Origin: Paenibacillus tyrphae
Lineage (GTDB): Bacteria; Bacillota; Bacilli; Paenibacillales; NBRC-103111
DNA length: 64,000 nucleotides
Direction: 5' to 3'
NCBI RefSeq assembly: GCF_027925525.1
Contig: NZ_BSDJ01000008.1
Location: forward strand, 1 to 64,000
Under the pieces are notes generated by a model. The model saw only the letters and a program-made list of their open reading frames with translations. It was not told where the DNA came from and made no database searches. Positions 1-8,001 of this stretch are shown piece by piece; the stretch's first letter is position 1; each line of letters opens with the position of its first letter. The translations under genes and the position numbers were made by a program.

Positions 1-25
1 CTCTGAGATTTTCTTCTTCTAGAGT

Positions 26-76
26 TTCTCAGCAGCCTGAGGCGCTAACTTGGTTAGCGCCTCAGGCTGCTGAGAA
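26..76. repeat. Perfect 24-bp inverted repeat (hairpin)
   Basis: Arms 26-49 and 53-76 are exact reverse complements around a 3-base loop. The inner part, GGCGCTAAC/GTTAGCGCC, recurs in the hairpin at 337-359. It could form a strong hairpin or cruciform. No T-run directly follows it, so a terminator role is not clear. It abuts the repeat element that starts near 71. Confidence 0.85.
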
Positions 77-333
77 GTGACTTTAAAAAAATAGAGGAAC
101 ATACGGAGGTGGGGTATGCACTGTAGGAGCGATAGCGTTCGCCTTTGTCCGCGGGAAATATCCGCTGCGAAGCGGCTTCAAATCAAAATTTCCTGCGGGC
201 CCGGGGTCCCCGCAAAGTACTCGGACTAAGCTTCCCTGATTCAACTTCACTTTGTGGGGTGGAGCAGCGGTCGGAAGTGGATACCCCACCCCATCGTAAC
301 CTCTATTACCTCAATGACCATTTCCCCAACAAG
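71..333. repeat. Palindromic repeat element carrying a ~160-bp insertion
   Basis: Positions 71-117 and 279-333 match the left and right halves of the compact element at 45768-45866. Shared landmarks are the AAAAATAGAG and TGGGGTAT blocks on the left, and TCTATT, ACCA and ACAAGC on the right. Here the two halves are separated by about 160 bp (118-278) at the point where the compact copy simply continues. The inserted segment holds GC-rich imperfect palindromes and no convincing gene. This looks like a multicopy non-coding repeat, with an insertion nested in this copy. Confidence 0.7.
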
Positions 334-336
334 CTT

Positions 337-359
337 AGGCGCTAACGTGGTTAGCGCCT
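337..359 (+). terminator. Hairpin followed by T-run
   Basis: Arms AGGCGCTAAC and GTTAGCGCCT are separated by 3 bases and followed on the + strand by GTTTTCT, the layout of a weak intrinsic terminator. It lies just beyond the stop of the leftward ligase gene. It shares its stem core with the 26-76 hairpin, so it may instead be part of a duplicated stem flanking the repeat element. Confidence 0.5.
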
Positions 360-381
360 GTTTTCTATACCTGAGCAGTCG

Positions 382-1575
382 TCAGTGCGGCCGATAAGCT
401 CTCGCCCCGCCGATCAAGGGACGCTCCCCCCGGTGCCGGCCATTCGACGGGATGGGAAAAAGCGTCTCCCGCACCGTCTGCGGCCATTCCTGGATGACCG
501 GCCCGTGCGTCATGAGCAGCGCCTGTACCCAGCGGTCGATGCCGAAGCCGACGCAGCCCGATTGGAACGTATGGCTGCCGTCGTCGATCCCGAACGATTG
601 GCATAAAATCGAGCCGCATAAGTTGAACGACGTAATGGCAGCGCCAGTCTGGTCGTCCGGTGTCACCCGCAATTCGTACTTCAGCGCGCCGGATTGCTGG
701 TAGAACAGCATGGCGCCGTCGTCGTGAAAATAAAACGGGTCCGTCGCCGTTTCCAGATACCCGCGCAGCCCCAGCCGCTCGAACAGCGCCCACGAATCCT
801 CCACAAGGGTGGCCCGCATTTGCTCCACCGGCTGTTCCTCCCCGAGAAACACGATTTCGCGCATCCGGAATTCGCGCACCCGGACAGGCGACAGGCGCGC
901 CCGGTGTTCATGACGGTAGCACGGACCGGCGGCGGAGAACAATTCCAGCTTGCCCGGTTTCCGCCGTTCGGCGGCTAACTCCGCATACACGTGGTAGCAG
1001 ACGCAAGGCTGCAAATACAGCTCGTTATGACGCATCAGCTCCCCGAGCGGCTGCTGCTCGCTCAAATGGGAGCGGCAGCGCTCCAACGTTTCCTGCTCAT
1101 GCTCCACCTCCGAAACGCCGTACACGTTTTGCGGATAATGGTACATATAGCCGCTGCGCATCATGTGCTCCATCGTCATAAAGGACGGGTAGCGTCTCAT
1201 CTGCGCGCCGTAGCCTGCCGCCATGTCAAAAAACAACCGGTCCAGCGCCTGCTCGGCCAAAGCGGCATCCCCGGTCAAACGCAGGCTGCCGACCGGCGCG
1301 AGCGGGGCCTGCTCCCGGCACGGACGAGGCGGCTTGGCCATCCGGTTGTCCTTCAGCGTCTTGCGCGGGATAAGCCGGATCTTTAGGTTGTCATGCAGGA
1401 AGCGCTCGGCCTTCCGGCGAAAGGCTTCCTCGTCGTCCCCCTCGTAGTCGACCTCAACCTCCGTCTCGCCGACCCACACCGCCGTGATGCGTTCGGACAA
1501 GTAATACATCGACTCCGCCACTTCTTTTGCCTTTTCCCTGGCTTTAGGGCTGGACAAAGCATAACGGAAGCGCAT
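382..1575 (-). CDS. Class II aminoacyl ligase, amino acid:[carrier protein] ligase type
   Basis: This is a 397-residue protein with the catalytic core of a SerRS-like class II synthetase. Motif 2 is visible as PCYRHEHRAR followed by REFRMREIVFLG, and motif 3 as GFGIDRW near the C-terminus. Cysteines in the CVCYHVY and LCGSILC segments could be the zinc ligands known from atypical SerRS homologues. Members of that family that lack the tRNA-binding arm load amino acids onto the phosphopantetheine of small carrier proteins. An N-terminal region of about 90 residues of unknown role precedes the core. The start follows GAGAGGAGGAG. The gene is last of a leftward set with PhyH and VOC genes. No carrier protein is encoded nearby, so the acceptor is unknown. 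The family call is fairly secure; the substrate is not. Confidence 0.75.
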   Translation of the reverse strand: MRFRYALSSPKAREKAKEVAESMYYLSERITAVWVGETEVEVDYEGDDEEAFRRKAERFLHDNLKIRLIPRKTLKDNRMAKPPRPCREQAPLAPVGSLRLTGDAALAEQALDRLFFDMAAGYGAQMRRYPSFMTMEHMMRSGYMYHYPQNVYGVSEVEHEQETLERCRSHLSEQQPLGELMRHNELYLQPCVCYHVYAELAAERRKPGKLELFSAAGPCYRHEHRARLSPVRVREFRMREIVFLGEEQPVEQMRATLVEDSWALFERLGLRGYLETATDPFYFHDDGAMLFYQQSGALKYELRVTPDDQTGAAITSFNLCGSILCQSFGIDDGSHTFQSGCVGFGIDRWVQALLMTHGPVIQEWPQTVRETLFPIPSNGRHRGERPLIGGARAYRPH

Positions 1576-1606
1576 CTGCGTCTCCTCCTCTCCATTCGTG
1601 CCTGAA

Positions 1607-2446
1607 TTAGTTTCGCTTAATATATTGATCGTACAAAGCCGTGTCCTTGTACGTAAAAATCGATTGCTGCATTTCGATGATTTTCGGGGACGAATTGAGC
1701 TTGCGCCTTACCCTCCCGCCATGCTTGTCCACCAGATACCCGTAATTCAAGGTTACTTTCTCCAGACTCGCTCCGGCAAAATGCGTGACAAACGAACGGC
1801 GATACCGGTACGCCGACTTGTTGCGCGTCGAACCGTGATATATATTGCCGTTGAAAATAACGACGTCGCCCGGTGAGGTGCGGATTTGAACCGGTTCATA
1901 CCCTTCCGGCACGCACAAAACTTCACTGCCGTACGCGTTGCAGCTTCCTGGCAACACCTCGGCGGAGACCAGGTCCAGCTTCTGCGTTCCCGGCACGAAG
2001 AGCAGGCTGCCGTTCTCTTCGTCGGCCGGGTCGATGCTTACCCATACCGCATAGGACGTGCCCGGCCACACGCCGATATGGTAGTTGTCCTGATGATACC
2101 CGAGTCCCCGCGTGCCCGGAGGCTTGTAATAATAGCTGGATTGAACCGCAACCGGCTCTTCCCCGATCAGCTCCTCCAGCGTGGCAATAACCCGGGGCTC
2201 CAGCATAAACTTTACAATCTTCTCGTTTCCCCGGTGAAAATCCCGCAGCCGGTTCGGGTACAAGCTTTCCAGCGGCCGACCCGGATGCTGCACAATTTCG
2301 CCCGACGCAAGCAGCCCGAGCCAGATGGACAAATACTCGGCGCTTATTTCTTCCAATTGCTCTGGATCGTACGCTCCGCGAACGACCAGATAGCCCTGTT
2401 CTTCAAAAAACGCCTTCTCCTTCGTACGGACAAGCGATTGGGTCAT
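1607..2446 (-). CDS. Phytanoyl-CoA dioxygenase (PhyH) family Fe(II)/2-oxoglutarate oxygenase
   Basis: This 279-residue enzyme has the PhyH double-stranded beta-helix pattern. The metal-binding HxD is at about residues 118-120 (GYHQDNYH). The distal histidine is near 204 (YHGSTRNK), followed by an arginine-rich YRYRRSF segment that could bind 2-oxoglutarate. Such enzymes hydroxylate small molecules or carrier-bound acids. The ATG at 2446 is preferred because GGAGGAGG lies upstream at suitable spacing; an in-frame ATG six bases earlier sits too close to it. The gene starts 17 bases after the VOC gene and precedes the ligase gene, so the three probably form one transcript. The substrate is unknown. 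Confidence 0.85.
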   Translation of the reverse strand: MTQSLVRTKEKAFFEEQGYLVVRGAYDPEQLEEISAEYLSIWLGLLASGEIVQHPGRPLESLYPNRLRDFHRGNEKIVKFMLEPRVIATLEELIGEEPVAVQSSYYYKPPGTRGLGYHQDNYHIGVWPGTSYAVWVSIDPADEENGSLLFVPGTQKLDLVSAEVLPGSCNAYGSEVLCVPEGYEPVQIRTSPGDVVIFNGNIYHGSTRNKSAYRYRRSFVTHFAGASLEKVTLNYGYLVDKHGGRVRRKLNSSPKIIEMQQSIFTYKDTALYDQYIKRN

Positions 2447-2463
2447 CTTCATCCTCCTCCGCG

Positions 2464-2808
2464 TTAAAAATGGCACACGTTCAACAGCTGCCCGCTGTCA
2501 TCCCTGAAATCGAACGTTTGTACGGTTCCGTAATCACGAATCGGCCCGACCTCCACTCCGAGAAGCTTCATTTCCTCATAGGCCTCCCGAAGGTCGGACG
2601 TGTAAAAATTGAAAAACGGACACTCCTCCTTCACCGCCTCCTGCGGCACGAAGGTGATCGGCGTTCCGTCGCCCGCCTTCAGCGTGGCGATCAAATCGGT
2701 GCGCCACTTGATCTTCAAACCGAGCGTCTCCGTATACCACCGTACCGTCCGCTCCAAATCGGGCACGCGCAGCAGCACCGTATCTATCCGTTCCAACCGA
2801 TGCTTCAC
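2464..2808 (-). CDS. VOC (glyoxalase/bleomycin-resistance) superfamily protein
   Basis: The 114-residue product shows a single VOC module of paired beta-alpha-beta-beta-beta units: RIDTVLLRVPDLERTVRWYTETLGL, then TFDFRDDSGQLLNVCHF at the C-terminus. Family members bind a metal and act as lyases, dioxygenases or ligand-binding resistance proteins. The GTG at 2808 is chosen because AGGAGG lies ten bases upstream; longer in-frame readings have no such site. It is the first gene of the leftward set. A TACAAT hexamer on the minus strand at 2897-2902 may be its -10 element, but no good -35 is visible. Confidence 0.75.
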   Translation of the reverse strand: MKHRLERIDTVLLRVPDLERTVRWYTETLGLKIKWRTDLIATLKAGDGTPITFVPQEAVKEECPFFNFYTSDLREAYEEMKLLGVEVGPIRDYGTVQTFDFRDDSGQLLNVCHF

Positions 2809-3086
2809 CTGAATCCAACCTCCTGTTATCGGAACTGCCGTGCGCGAAGTCCGCACATTCGCCATCTCCCCCGGCCTCCGTTCCCTTTCCTTCCGAATTG
2901 TAGCACCGTCCGGCGAGCGCTTTCTCTGCCTAGCTTGTCCGCTAATCGGGTTTTGTTGCCGTCTTTTCCGGCCGCATCCAAAAACCGATCGCTCGCCAAA
3001 AGCCGAGTCGCCCGTGCGGACGAGCGGCTATAATCCGTAACAGCGGCGCCGGGCCGGCGGCCAACTGACGAAAAGAGGTGATTCCG

Positions 3087-3980
3087 TTGCGCGAAATCAG
3101 TGTGGTCATACCCGTATACAATCAGGCGTACCCCCTGTCTTTAACCCTGTACGGCTTTACGCGGCAGCCGCCGCCGTTCGACCGCTGCCGCATCATCGTG
3201 GTGGATGACGGCTCGTCCGAGCCGATCGAAGCGGTTGTCGAGTCCTACCGCGACCGACTGAATATCGCTTATGTAAGGCTCCCCCGCAAAGGCCGGGCGA
3301 CGGCGAGGAATGAAGGCGTACGCCGAGTGGGCGAAGGGATCGTCGTGTTTTGCGATGCGGACCGTATCCCGCGGCCGGGCTTCTTGCAAGCCCATTACGA
3401 GGCGCACTTTGGCGCGGAAACGAGGATGGTCGTCGGCCATGTCCGCGAGCTGTACGTTTCGGACCCGGAGCGAAACCGGGAGCTGGTGCTGGAACGAATT
3501 AGACGGGAAACGCACGACCGGGTGCCCCAATTTTGCCGATTGGTGTACGGCCTGTTCGATGCCGACGGCGGCACCTCCGCGGCCGCGGCCTGGGTGTCGA
3601 CCTTAAGCGGCAACTTGTCCGTTCCCGTGGAGCTGTTCCGGCGGCTCGAAGGGTTCGACGAACATTTTCACGAGTGGGGGTTCGAGCACATGGAATTCGG
3701 CTACCGGGCGCATTTGCTAGGCTGCCGGTTCCGATATACGCGCCAGGCGGTCAACGTGCATCTGGCCCATCCGCGAAGCGGCTCCTCGTACGAAGCGCTC
3801 ATTCGCCAGAGCCACGCCTACTTTTACCAAAAGCACCCCCGGCCAGTGATCCGGCAGTTTCTCGGCTTTATGCTGGGCCATACGAGCCTGCGGCAGCTCG
3901 AGCAGACGGCGCTGGCATGCGAGGGAAGCGGCAGCGCCGCTTCCGTTCCGGACGGATTTGTCCGGATCACGAATTTTTAA
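3087..3980 (+). CDS. Family 2 glycosyltransferase
   Basis: The product has a GT-A fold signature: EISVVIPVYNQ at the N-terminus, IIVVDDGSS, and the metal-binding DAD in FCDADR. A C-terminal WGFEHMEFGYR segment resembles the acceptor-side motif of galactosyltransferase-like enzymes. It should transfer a sugar from a nucleotide donor; donor and acceptor cannot be told. The TTG start at 3087 has AAAGAGGTG upstream, whereas the GTG at 3078 overlaps that site. It is the first gene of a closely spaced rightward run reaching 9759, divergent from the ligase/oxygenase set. A TATAAT at 3029-3034 is a possible -10 with a poor -35. Confidence 0.85.
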   Translation: MREISVVIPVYNQAYPLSLTLYGFTRQPPPFDRCRIIVVDDGSSEPIEAVVESYRDRLNIAYVRLPRKGRATARNEGVRRVGEGIVVFCDADRIPRPGFLQAHYEAHFGAETRMVVGHVRELYVSDPERNRELVLERIRRETHDRVPQFCRLVYGLFDADGGTSAAAAWVSTLSGNLSVPVELFRRLEGFDEHFHEWGFEHMEFGYRAHLLGCRFRYTRQAVNVHLAHPRSGSSYEALIRQSHAYFYQKHPRPVIRQFLGFMLGHTSLRQLEQTALACEGSGSAASVPDGFVRITNF

Positions 3981-4022
3981 CGAATACCCTCTCCAAGTCC
4001 ATAGAAAAAAGGAGCTGCGCTC

Positions 4023-5357
4023 ATGACCTATATGACAGAAGACGGTACCAAGCCATATCCGGTGCTTCATCCATTTACGTATATGCCCGAGCCATCCGCG
4101 TTCGATTCGGGCAGCCCTTATATCCGTCTGTGCCGCGCCCAAGGATGCTGGGCGTACGACGAGCAGAACCGGGCATACCTGTACGCAACGACCGGTGCCA
4201 CGTCAGTCGGGCTCGGACATCCCCGCGTTCTGGAAGCCATAGCAAAGCAATACGCGGCGCTCAGCTTTGCCTCCACGTGCGCGCAAAGCCATCCGCTCGC
4301 AGTCCCGCTCGCCGAACGGCTCATTCGACTGTGCGGCGGGCACTACGCCAAAGCGTTCTACAGTGCCGACGGCTCCGGTGCGGTGGAATCGGCCATGCGG
4401 CTCGCCAGACAATACTGGATCGCGGCCGGCCAGCCCAAGCGCTCCAAGTTCGTTTCGCTGGAGGGCGGCTATCACGGGACGACGTTCGGTTCCGGTTCGG
4501 TCACGCATCTGGGCATCCGCGAAATGTTCGGACCGGGACTTGCGGGGTGTTACAGCGCCGCGACGCCCAATCTATACCGTCCTCCGGTCGAAGGAAGGCC
4601 GGAATGGATTGTTTCGTTTTGCCTCGATCATCTGGAGGAAACTATCTTCGAAGCCGGACCGGACGAGGTGGCTGCCGTGCTGCTGGAGCCGGTGCAAGGG
4701 GTGAACGGCATTGTTCCTCTTCCCCGGGAGTATGTGGCGGGGGTACGGGAGCTGACCCGCAAATACGGTATTCTGCTCGTGATGGACGAGATCGGGACGG
4801 GACTCGGACGGGCGGGGCATTGGACCGTATCTCAGCATTTCGGCATCCAGCCGGACCTGCTGACGGTTTCCAAAGGGCTGACCGGTGGCTATTTTCCGCT
4901 AACCGCCACACTGCTCTCCGCGGAGATGGACCGGCTTCTCTTCGGACGGGGCGGGTTTTTTCTGCACGGGGTGACGCTAAGCGGACATCCGGTCGGCTGC
5001 GCCGCCGCTATGGCCGTACTGGACATTTTGGAGGAAGAAGGGCTTGTGGAGAGCTCCCGCCATGAGGGAGACGCGATGCTGTCCGAGCTGAAAAGCGGGC
5101 TGGGAGATCATCCGTTTGTCGGCGACATCCGGGGCATGGGCATGATGCTCGCTATCGAATTCGTCGCATGTAAGGACAGCAAGCAGCCGGTAGACGATGC
5201 GTTTGGCTTGCAGCTGTCCAAGCTGCTGCGCGAAGCGGGCGTCCTCGGCAGCTTCTTGAGCGGCGTATTAACGCTGTATCCGCCGCTGACGCTCGGGCAG
5301 GACGAAGCCCGACAGCTGACAAACGCCGTGATAGATGCGGTAAGCAAGTTGTCATGA
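4023..5357 (+). CDS. Class III (omega) PLP-dependent aminotransferase
   Basis: This 444-residue enzyme has the family's usual length and motifs: the PLP phosphate-binding YSADGSGAVESAMRLAR segment, MDEIGTGLGR with the cofactor-contacting aspartate, and the Schiff-base lysine K284 in TVSKGLTGG. Such enzymes move terminal or omega amino groups (ornithine, diaminobutyrate, aminomutase substrates and others). The start has GGAG eight bases upstream. It lies 42 bp after the glycosyltransferase and 25 bp before the peptidase gene. It may supply or remove an amino group in a small-molecule or surface-sugar pathway. The exact substrate cannot be read from sequence. Confidence 0.9.
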   Translation: MTYMTEDGTKPYPVLHPFTYMPEPSAFDSGSPYIRLCRAQGCWAYDEQNRAYLYATTGATSVGLGHPRVLEAIAKQYAALSFASTCAQSHPLAVPLAERLIRLCGGHYAKAFYSADGSGAVESAMRLARQYWIAAGQPKRSKFVSLEGGYHGTTFGSGSVTHLGIREMFGPGLAGCYSAATPNLYRPPVEGRPEWIVSFCLDHLEETIFEAGPDEVAAVLLEPVQGVNGIVPLPREYVAGVRELTRKYGILLVMDEIGTGLGRAGHWTVSQHFGIQPDLLTVSKGLTGGYFPLTATLLSAEMDRLLFGRGGFFLHGVTLSGHPVGCAAAMAVLDILEEEGLVESSRHEGDAMLSELKSGLGDHPFVGDIRGMGMMLAIEFVACKDSKQPVDDAFGLQLSKLLREAGVLGSFLSGVLTLYPPLTLGQDEARQLTNAVIDAVSKLS

Positions 5358-5382
5358 ATAGTTGCGGAAACGGAGGAAAGGC

Positions 5383-6978
5383 ATGAGAACGAGTCGCAGC
5401 TTGGCCCGCTATGCGCAGGATACGAACGATCTCTTGAGATCGTTATACTCGCCGATGATGCACGCATTGTGGATGGTGATGACGACCGGGGAATGGAAAT
5501 GGGTGCAGGAATCGGTGCGTCACGAGAAAGCTTACCAGAAGACGCTTTCGTCCCCGCTCTTCCGGAGGAACTTGCTGCGGCGTATGGACGATAACTCCGC
5601 AGAGCCGCTTCTGCGTCGGCAGCTTGACGTGCTGAGACGGGAGATGCTAGAGCACCGGACCTCCCCCGTTAAACGCGAACGGATGGCTTCCCTCTGGAAC
5701 GATCTGCACTATACGCTGGCGACGTTCCAAGCGGAAGTAAACGGCGCGCTGCTGTCCGAGCATTCCATGCTCGTCCTGCTCCGTTCGCTGCGGGATACCG
5801 GGCTCCGCCGGAAAGTGTGGCTTGCGGGAATGCAGGTCGGCGCTTCCGTCGCCCCCCGGCTGATCGAGCTTGTTACGCTGCGCAACGAGGTTGCCGTCAA
5901 GCAGGGCTTCGCCAACTTTTACGAAATGAAGCTGTATGCCCAGGAAACCGAGCCCCGGCTGCTGGAGGAGCTCATTCGTACGATCCGGCGCGGACTTGAC
6001 GCGGCATACCGGAGGGAGAAGGAGCGTATCGACGAGGAACTCGCCGAGACGTTTCGCGTGTCCAAGAGCGCTCTCCGCTCTTGGCACTACGCCCATCCTT
6101 TCGTGCAATCGCACAATCCGTTCATGCTGGGGGAGACGATCGATCCCGATGGCATCGAGGGGCGGGTCGCCTCCTGGCTTCACAGCCACGGGTTCGATAT
6201 CGGGCCGGTGCTCCTCCGCTCGGATACGGCCCCAAGAAGCGGCAAAAGCCAGGCCAACTGCTGCCTGAACGTCAACCGGGGAGACGATATCCGGCTCTCC
6301 TGCCATTTAACGCCGGACCGTAAAGGACTTTCCTTGTTTCTGCACGAACTCGGCCATGCCGTCTACGAGCAGGAGATCGATCCCGCGCTTCCTTTTCTGC
6401 TTCATCAGCCCGCGCATCCTTTGCTGAGCGAGGGAACGGCGCTGCTGTTCGAGCGACTGGCGTGGGACCGGGGCTGGCTTCAGGAGCTGAACGGCGGAAT
6501 CTCATTCGTGTCGGAGGAACAGGATACGGGCCCCGCGCTGCGCAGAGAACTGCTCGTGAAGCTGTACTGGACGATGACCGTCGTCGAATTCGAGAAGCGG
6601 ATGTACGAAAACCCCAGGCAGCCGTTGAACCGGCTATGGTGGGAGACGGTCGAGCAGATTCAAGGAATCCCCCGGCCGGAAGAGTGGGACTTCCCCTACT
6701 GGGCGGCCAAAGCCCATCTGACCACGCTGCCTGTCCATTATTACAATTACTTGCTTGGCGAAGTGGCCGCTTCCCAATTCCAGCATGAGCTTACGGCCCG
6801 TTTTGGCACTTGGCGGTCCGCGGAAGCGCTCGGGTATTTGCGGGACAGCCTATTCCGTCCGGGGGCTACCAGACCTTGGACCGGCCTGTTGGCCGAAGGG
6901 TTCTCCGGCAGGCTGGACCCGCTGCCTCTGATCAAGCATCTCCAGAATACGACAACACACGAGGAACGAAGGGAATGA
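5383..6978 (+). CDS. M2/M3-like zinc metallopeptidase
   Basis: This 531-residue, largely alpha-helical protein carries HELGH (residues 321-325) followed by a glutamate near residue 350 in LLSEGTALLFERL, the gluzincin zinc site of the M2/M3 peptidase group (ACE, oligopeptidase F, thimet oligopeptidase). It has no signal peptide, so it should be cytoplasmic. The ATG at 5383 has GGAGG seven bases upstream. It sits between the aminotransferase and the APH-fold kinase genes at short spacing. A peptidase inside a presumed biosynthetic set might trim a peptide intermediate or product, but that is inference. Confidence 0.75.
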   Translation: MRTSRSLARYAQDTNDLLRSLYSPMMHALWMVMTTGEWKWVQESVRHEKAYQKTLSSPLFRRNLLRRMDDNSAEPLLRRQLDVLRREMLEHRTSPVKRERMASLWNDLHYTLATFQAEVNGALLSEHSMLVLLRSLRDTGLRRKVWLAGMQVGASVAPRLIELVTLRNEVAVKQGFANFYEMKLYAQETEPRLLEELIRTIRRGLDAAYRREKERIDEELAETFRVSKSALRSWHYAHPFVQSHNPFMLGETIDPDGIEGRVASWLHSHGFDIGPVLLRSDTAPRSGKSQANCCLNVNRGDDIRLSCHLTPDRKGLSLFLHELGHAVYEQEIDPALPFLLHQPAHPLLSEGTALLFERLAWDRGWLQELNGGISFVSEEQDTGPALRRELLVKLYWTMTVVEFEKRMYENPRQPLNRLWWETVEQIQGIPRPEEWDFPYWAAKAHLTTLPVHYYNYLLGEVAASQFQHELTARFGTWRSAEALGYLRDSLFRPGATRPWTGLLAEGFSGRLDPLPLIKHLQNTTTHEERRE

Positions 6979-7015
6979 GCTGCGGGGACAACAGGACAAT
7001 GAAGGCGAGGTGATG

Positions 7016-7957
7016 ATGAGTTTGACTAGGATGCGCTCCCGATTTTTCAACGCCGTCGAATACGATCCGGAAACCGGCATCATTACCAAAACGAGCCGGG
7101 CCGCGGCGAAGCTGAAGGACGAAATCCGCTGGTATCTCGATCTGCCCGCAGAGCTGCGCAGTCTCATTCCCGAAGTTGTGGATTATTCGCTGGGCAGCAA
7201 GCCTTTCCTCCGCCTGAGCCACGTTCCCGGCCCGACGCTCTCCGAGCTTTATTTGAACGGCGAGGCTGCGCAGCCGGAATGGGAGGCCGTGTGGGAGCGG
7301 ATCGACGACATCTTTCGCACCTTTGCCCGGTATCCGGCCGGCGTAACCCGGCATCAGCTCGCGGACATGTATATCCGCAAAACGCGCCAGCGGCTCGCCT
7401 CCTTTTTGGCGCGAAGCCATTGGGCGGCGGACGTGCACCGGGCGGGGCGGCTTCGTTTGAACGGGGCCGATCTTCCTTGCCCGGTCCGCCTGTTCGAAAG
7501 CGAGATCGCCGTATTCCGAGAGCTGCTGACGGATTCCGTTCCCGCTCTTCTGCACGGAGACATGTGCTTCGGGAATATACTGTACCACTCAGCAACACGC
7601 GAACTAAAGCTGATCGATCCCCGCGGAAGCTTCGGCAAGCGGGGGCTATACGGCGACCAAAGGTACGATCTGGCCAAAATCCGGCACAGCCTAAGCGGCT
7701 ACGAGCATATTTCCCATAACCGCTTCTCGCTCGTCCTCGCGCCGGGCCGGCTTGAGCTGGACATTCCGTTTACGCCGCTTCAGACCAGCCTGCGCGACGA
7801 ATGGGACGCAAGGCTCGGCAGCAAGCTGGAAGCGGTGCGCGGGATCGAATGTCTGCTCTACCTCTCCATGCTTCCGCTGCACGAGGAAAGCCGCTCCCGT
7901 CAGCTTGCCCTATATGCGGTGGGGGCCCGGCTCCTCCGCGAACTGCTGCCGGAATGA
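7016..7957 (+). CDS. APH-fold small-molecule kinase / phosphotransferase
   Basis: The 313-residue product has the aminoglycoside-phosphotransferase/choline-kinase catalytic signature: HGDMCFGNILY (catalytic Asp and the following Asn) and LIDPRG (metal-binding Asp). A variant of this signature occurs in kinases encoded in bacterial polysaccharide clusters, but an antibiotic or amino-alcohol kinase is also possible. GAGG lies just upstream of consecutive ATGs at 7013 and 7016; the second is better spaced. It lies 34-37 bp after the peptidase gene and 44 bp before the YqaJ-like gene. Confidence 0.7.
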   Translation: MSLTRMRSRFFNAVEYDPETGIITKTSRAAAKLKDEIRWYLDLPAELRSLIPEVVDYSLGSKPFLRLSHVPGPTLSELYLNGEAAQPEWEAVWERIDDIFRTFARYPAGVTRHQLADMYIRKTRQRLASFLARSHWAADVHRAGRLRLNGADLPCPVRLFESEIAVFRELLTDSVPALLHGDMCFGNILYHSATRELKLIDPRGSFGKRGLYGDQRYDLAKIRHSLSGYEHISHNRFSLVLAPGRLELDIPFTPLQTSLRDEWDARLGSKLEAVRGIECLLYLSMLPLHEESRSRQLALYAVGARLLRELLPE

Positions 7958-8001
7958 CCATCGTACAAAAAATTTCCGACGAAAGGAGGCCGCTTCGCGA
8001 C

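Noticed and set aside
1-380. CRISPR array or transposon end at the left edge
   Set aside because: The repeats are inverted and unequal, with no regular spacers, and there is no transposase gene; a palindromic intergenic element explains them better.
3533-5065. A 510-codon + strand frame overlapping the glycosyltransferase and aminotransferase genes
   Set aside because: Its translation is Arg/Ala/Gly-rich with no family motifs and it overlaps two well-supported genes; it is a by-product of high GC content.
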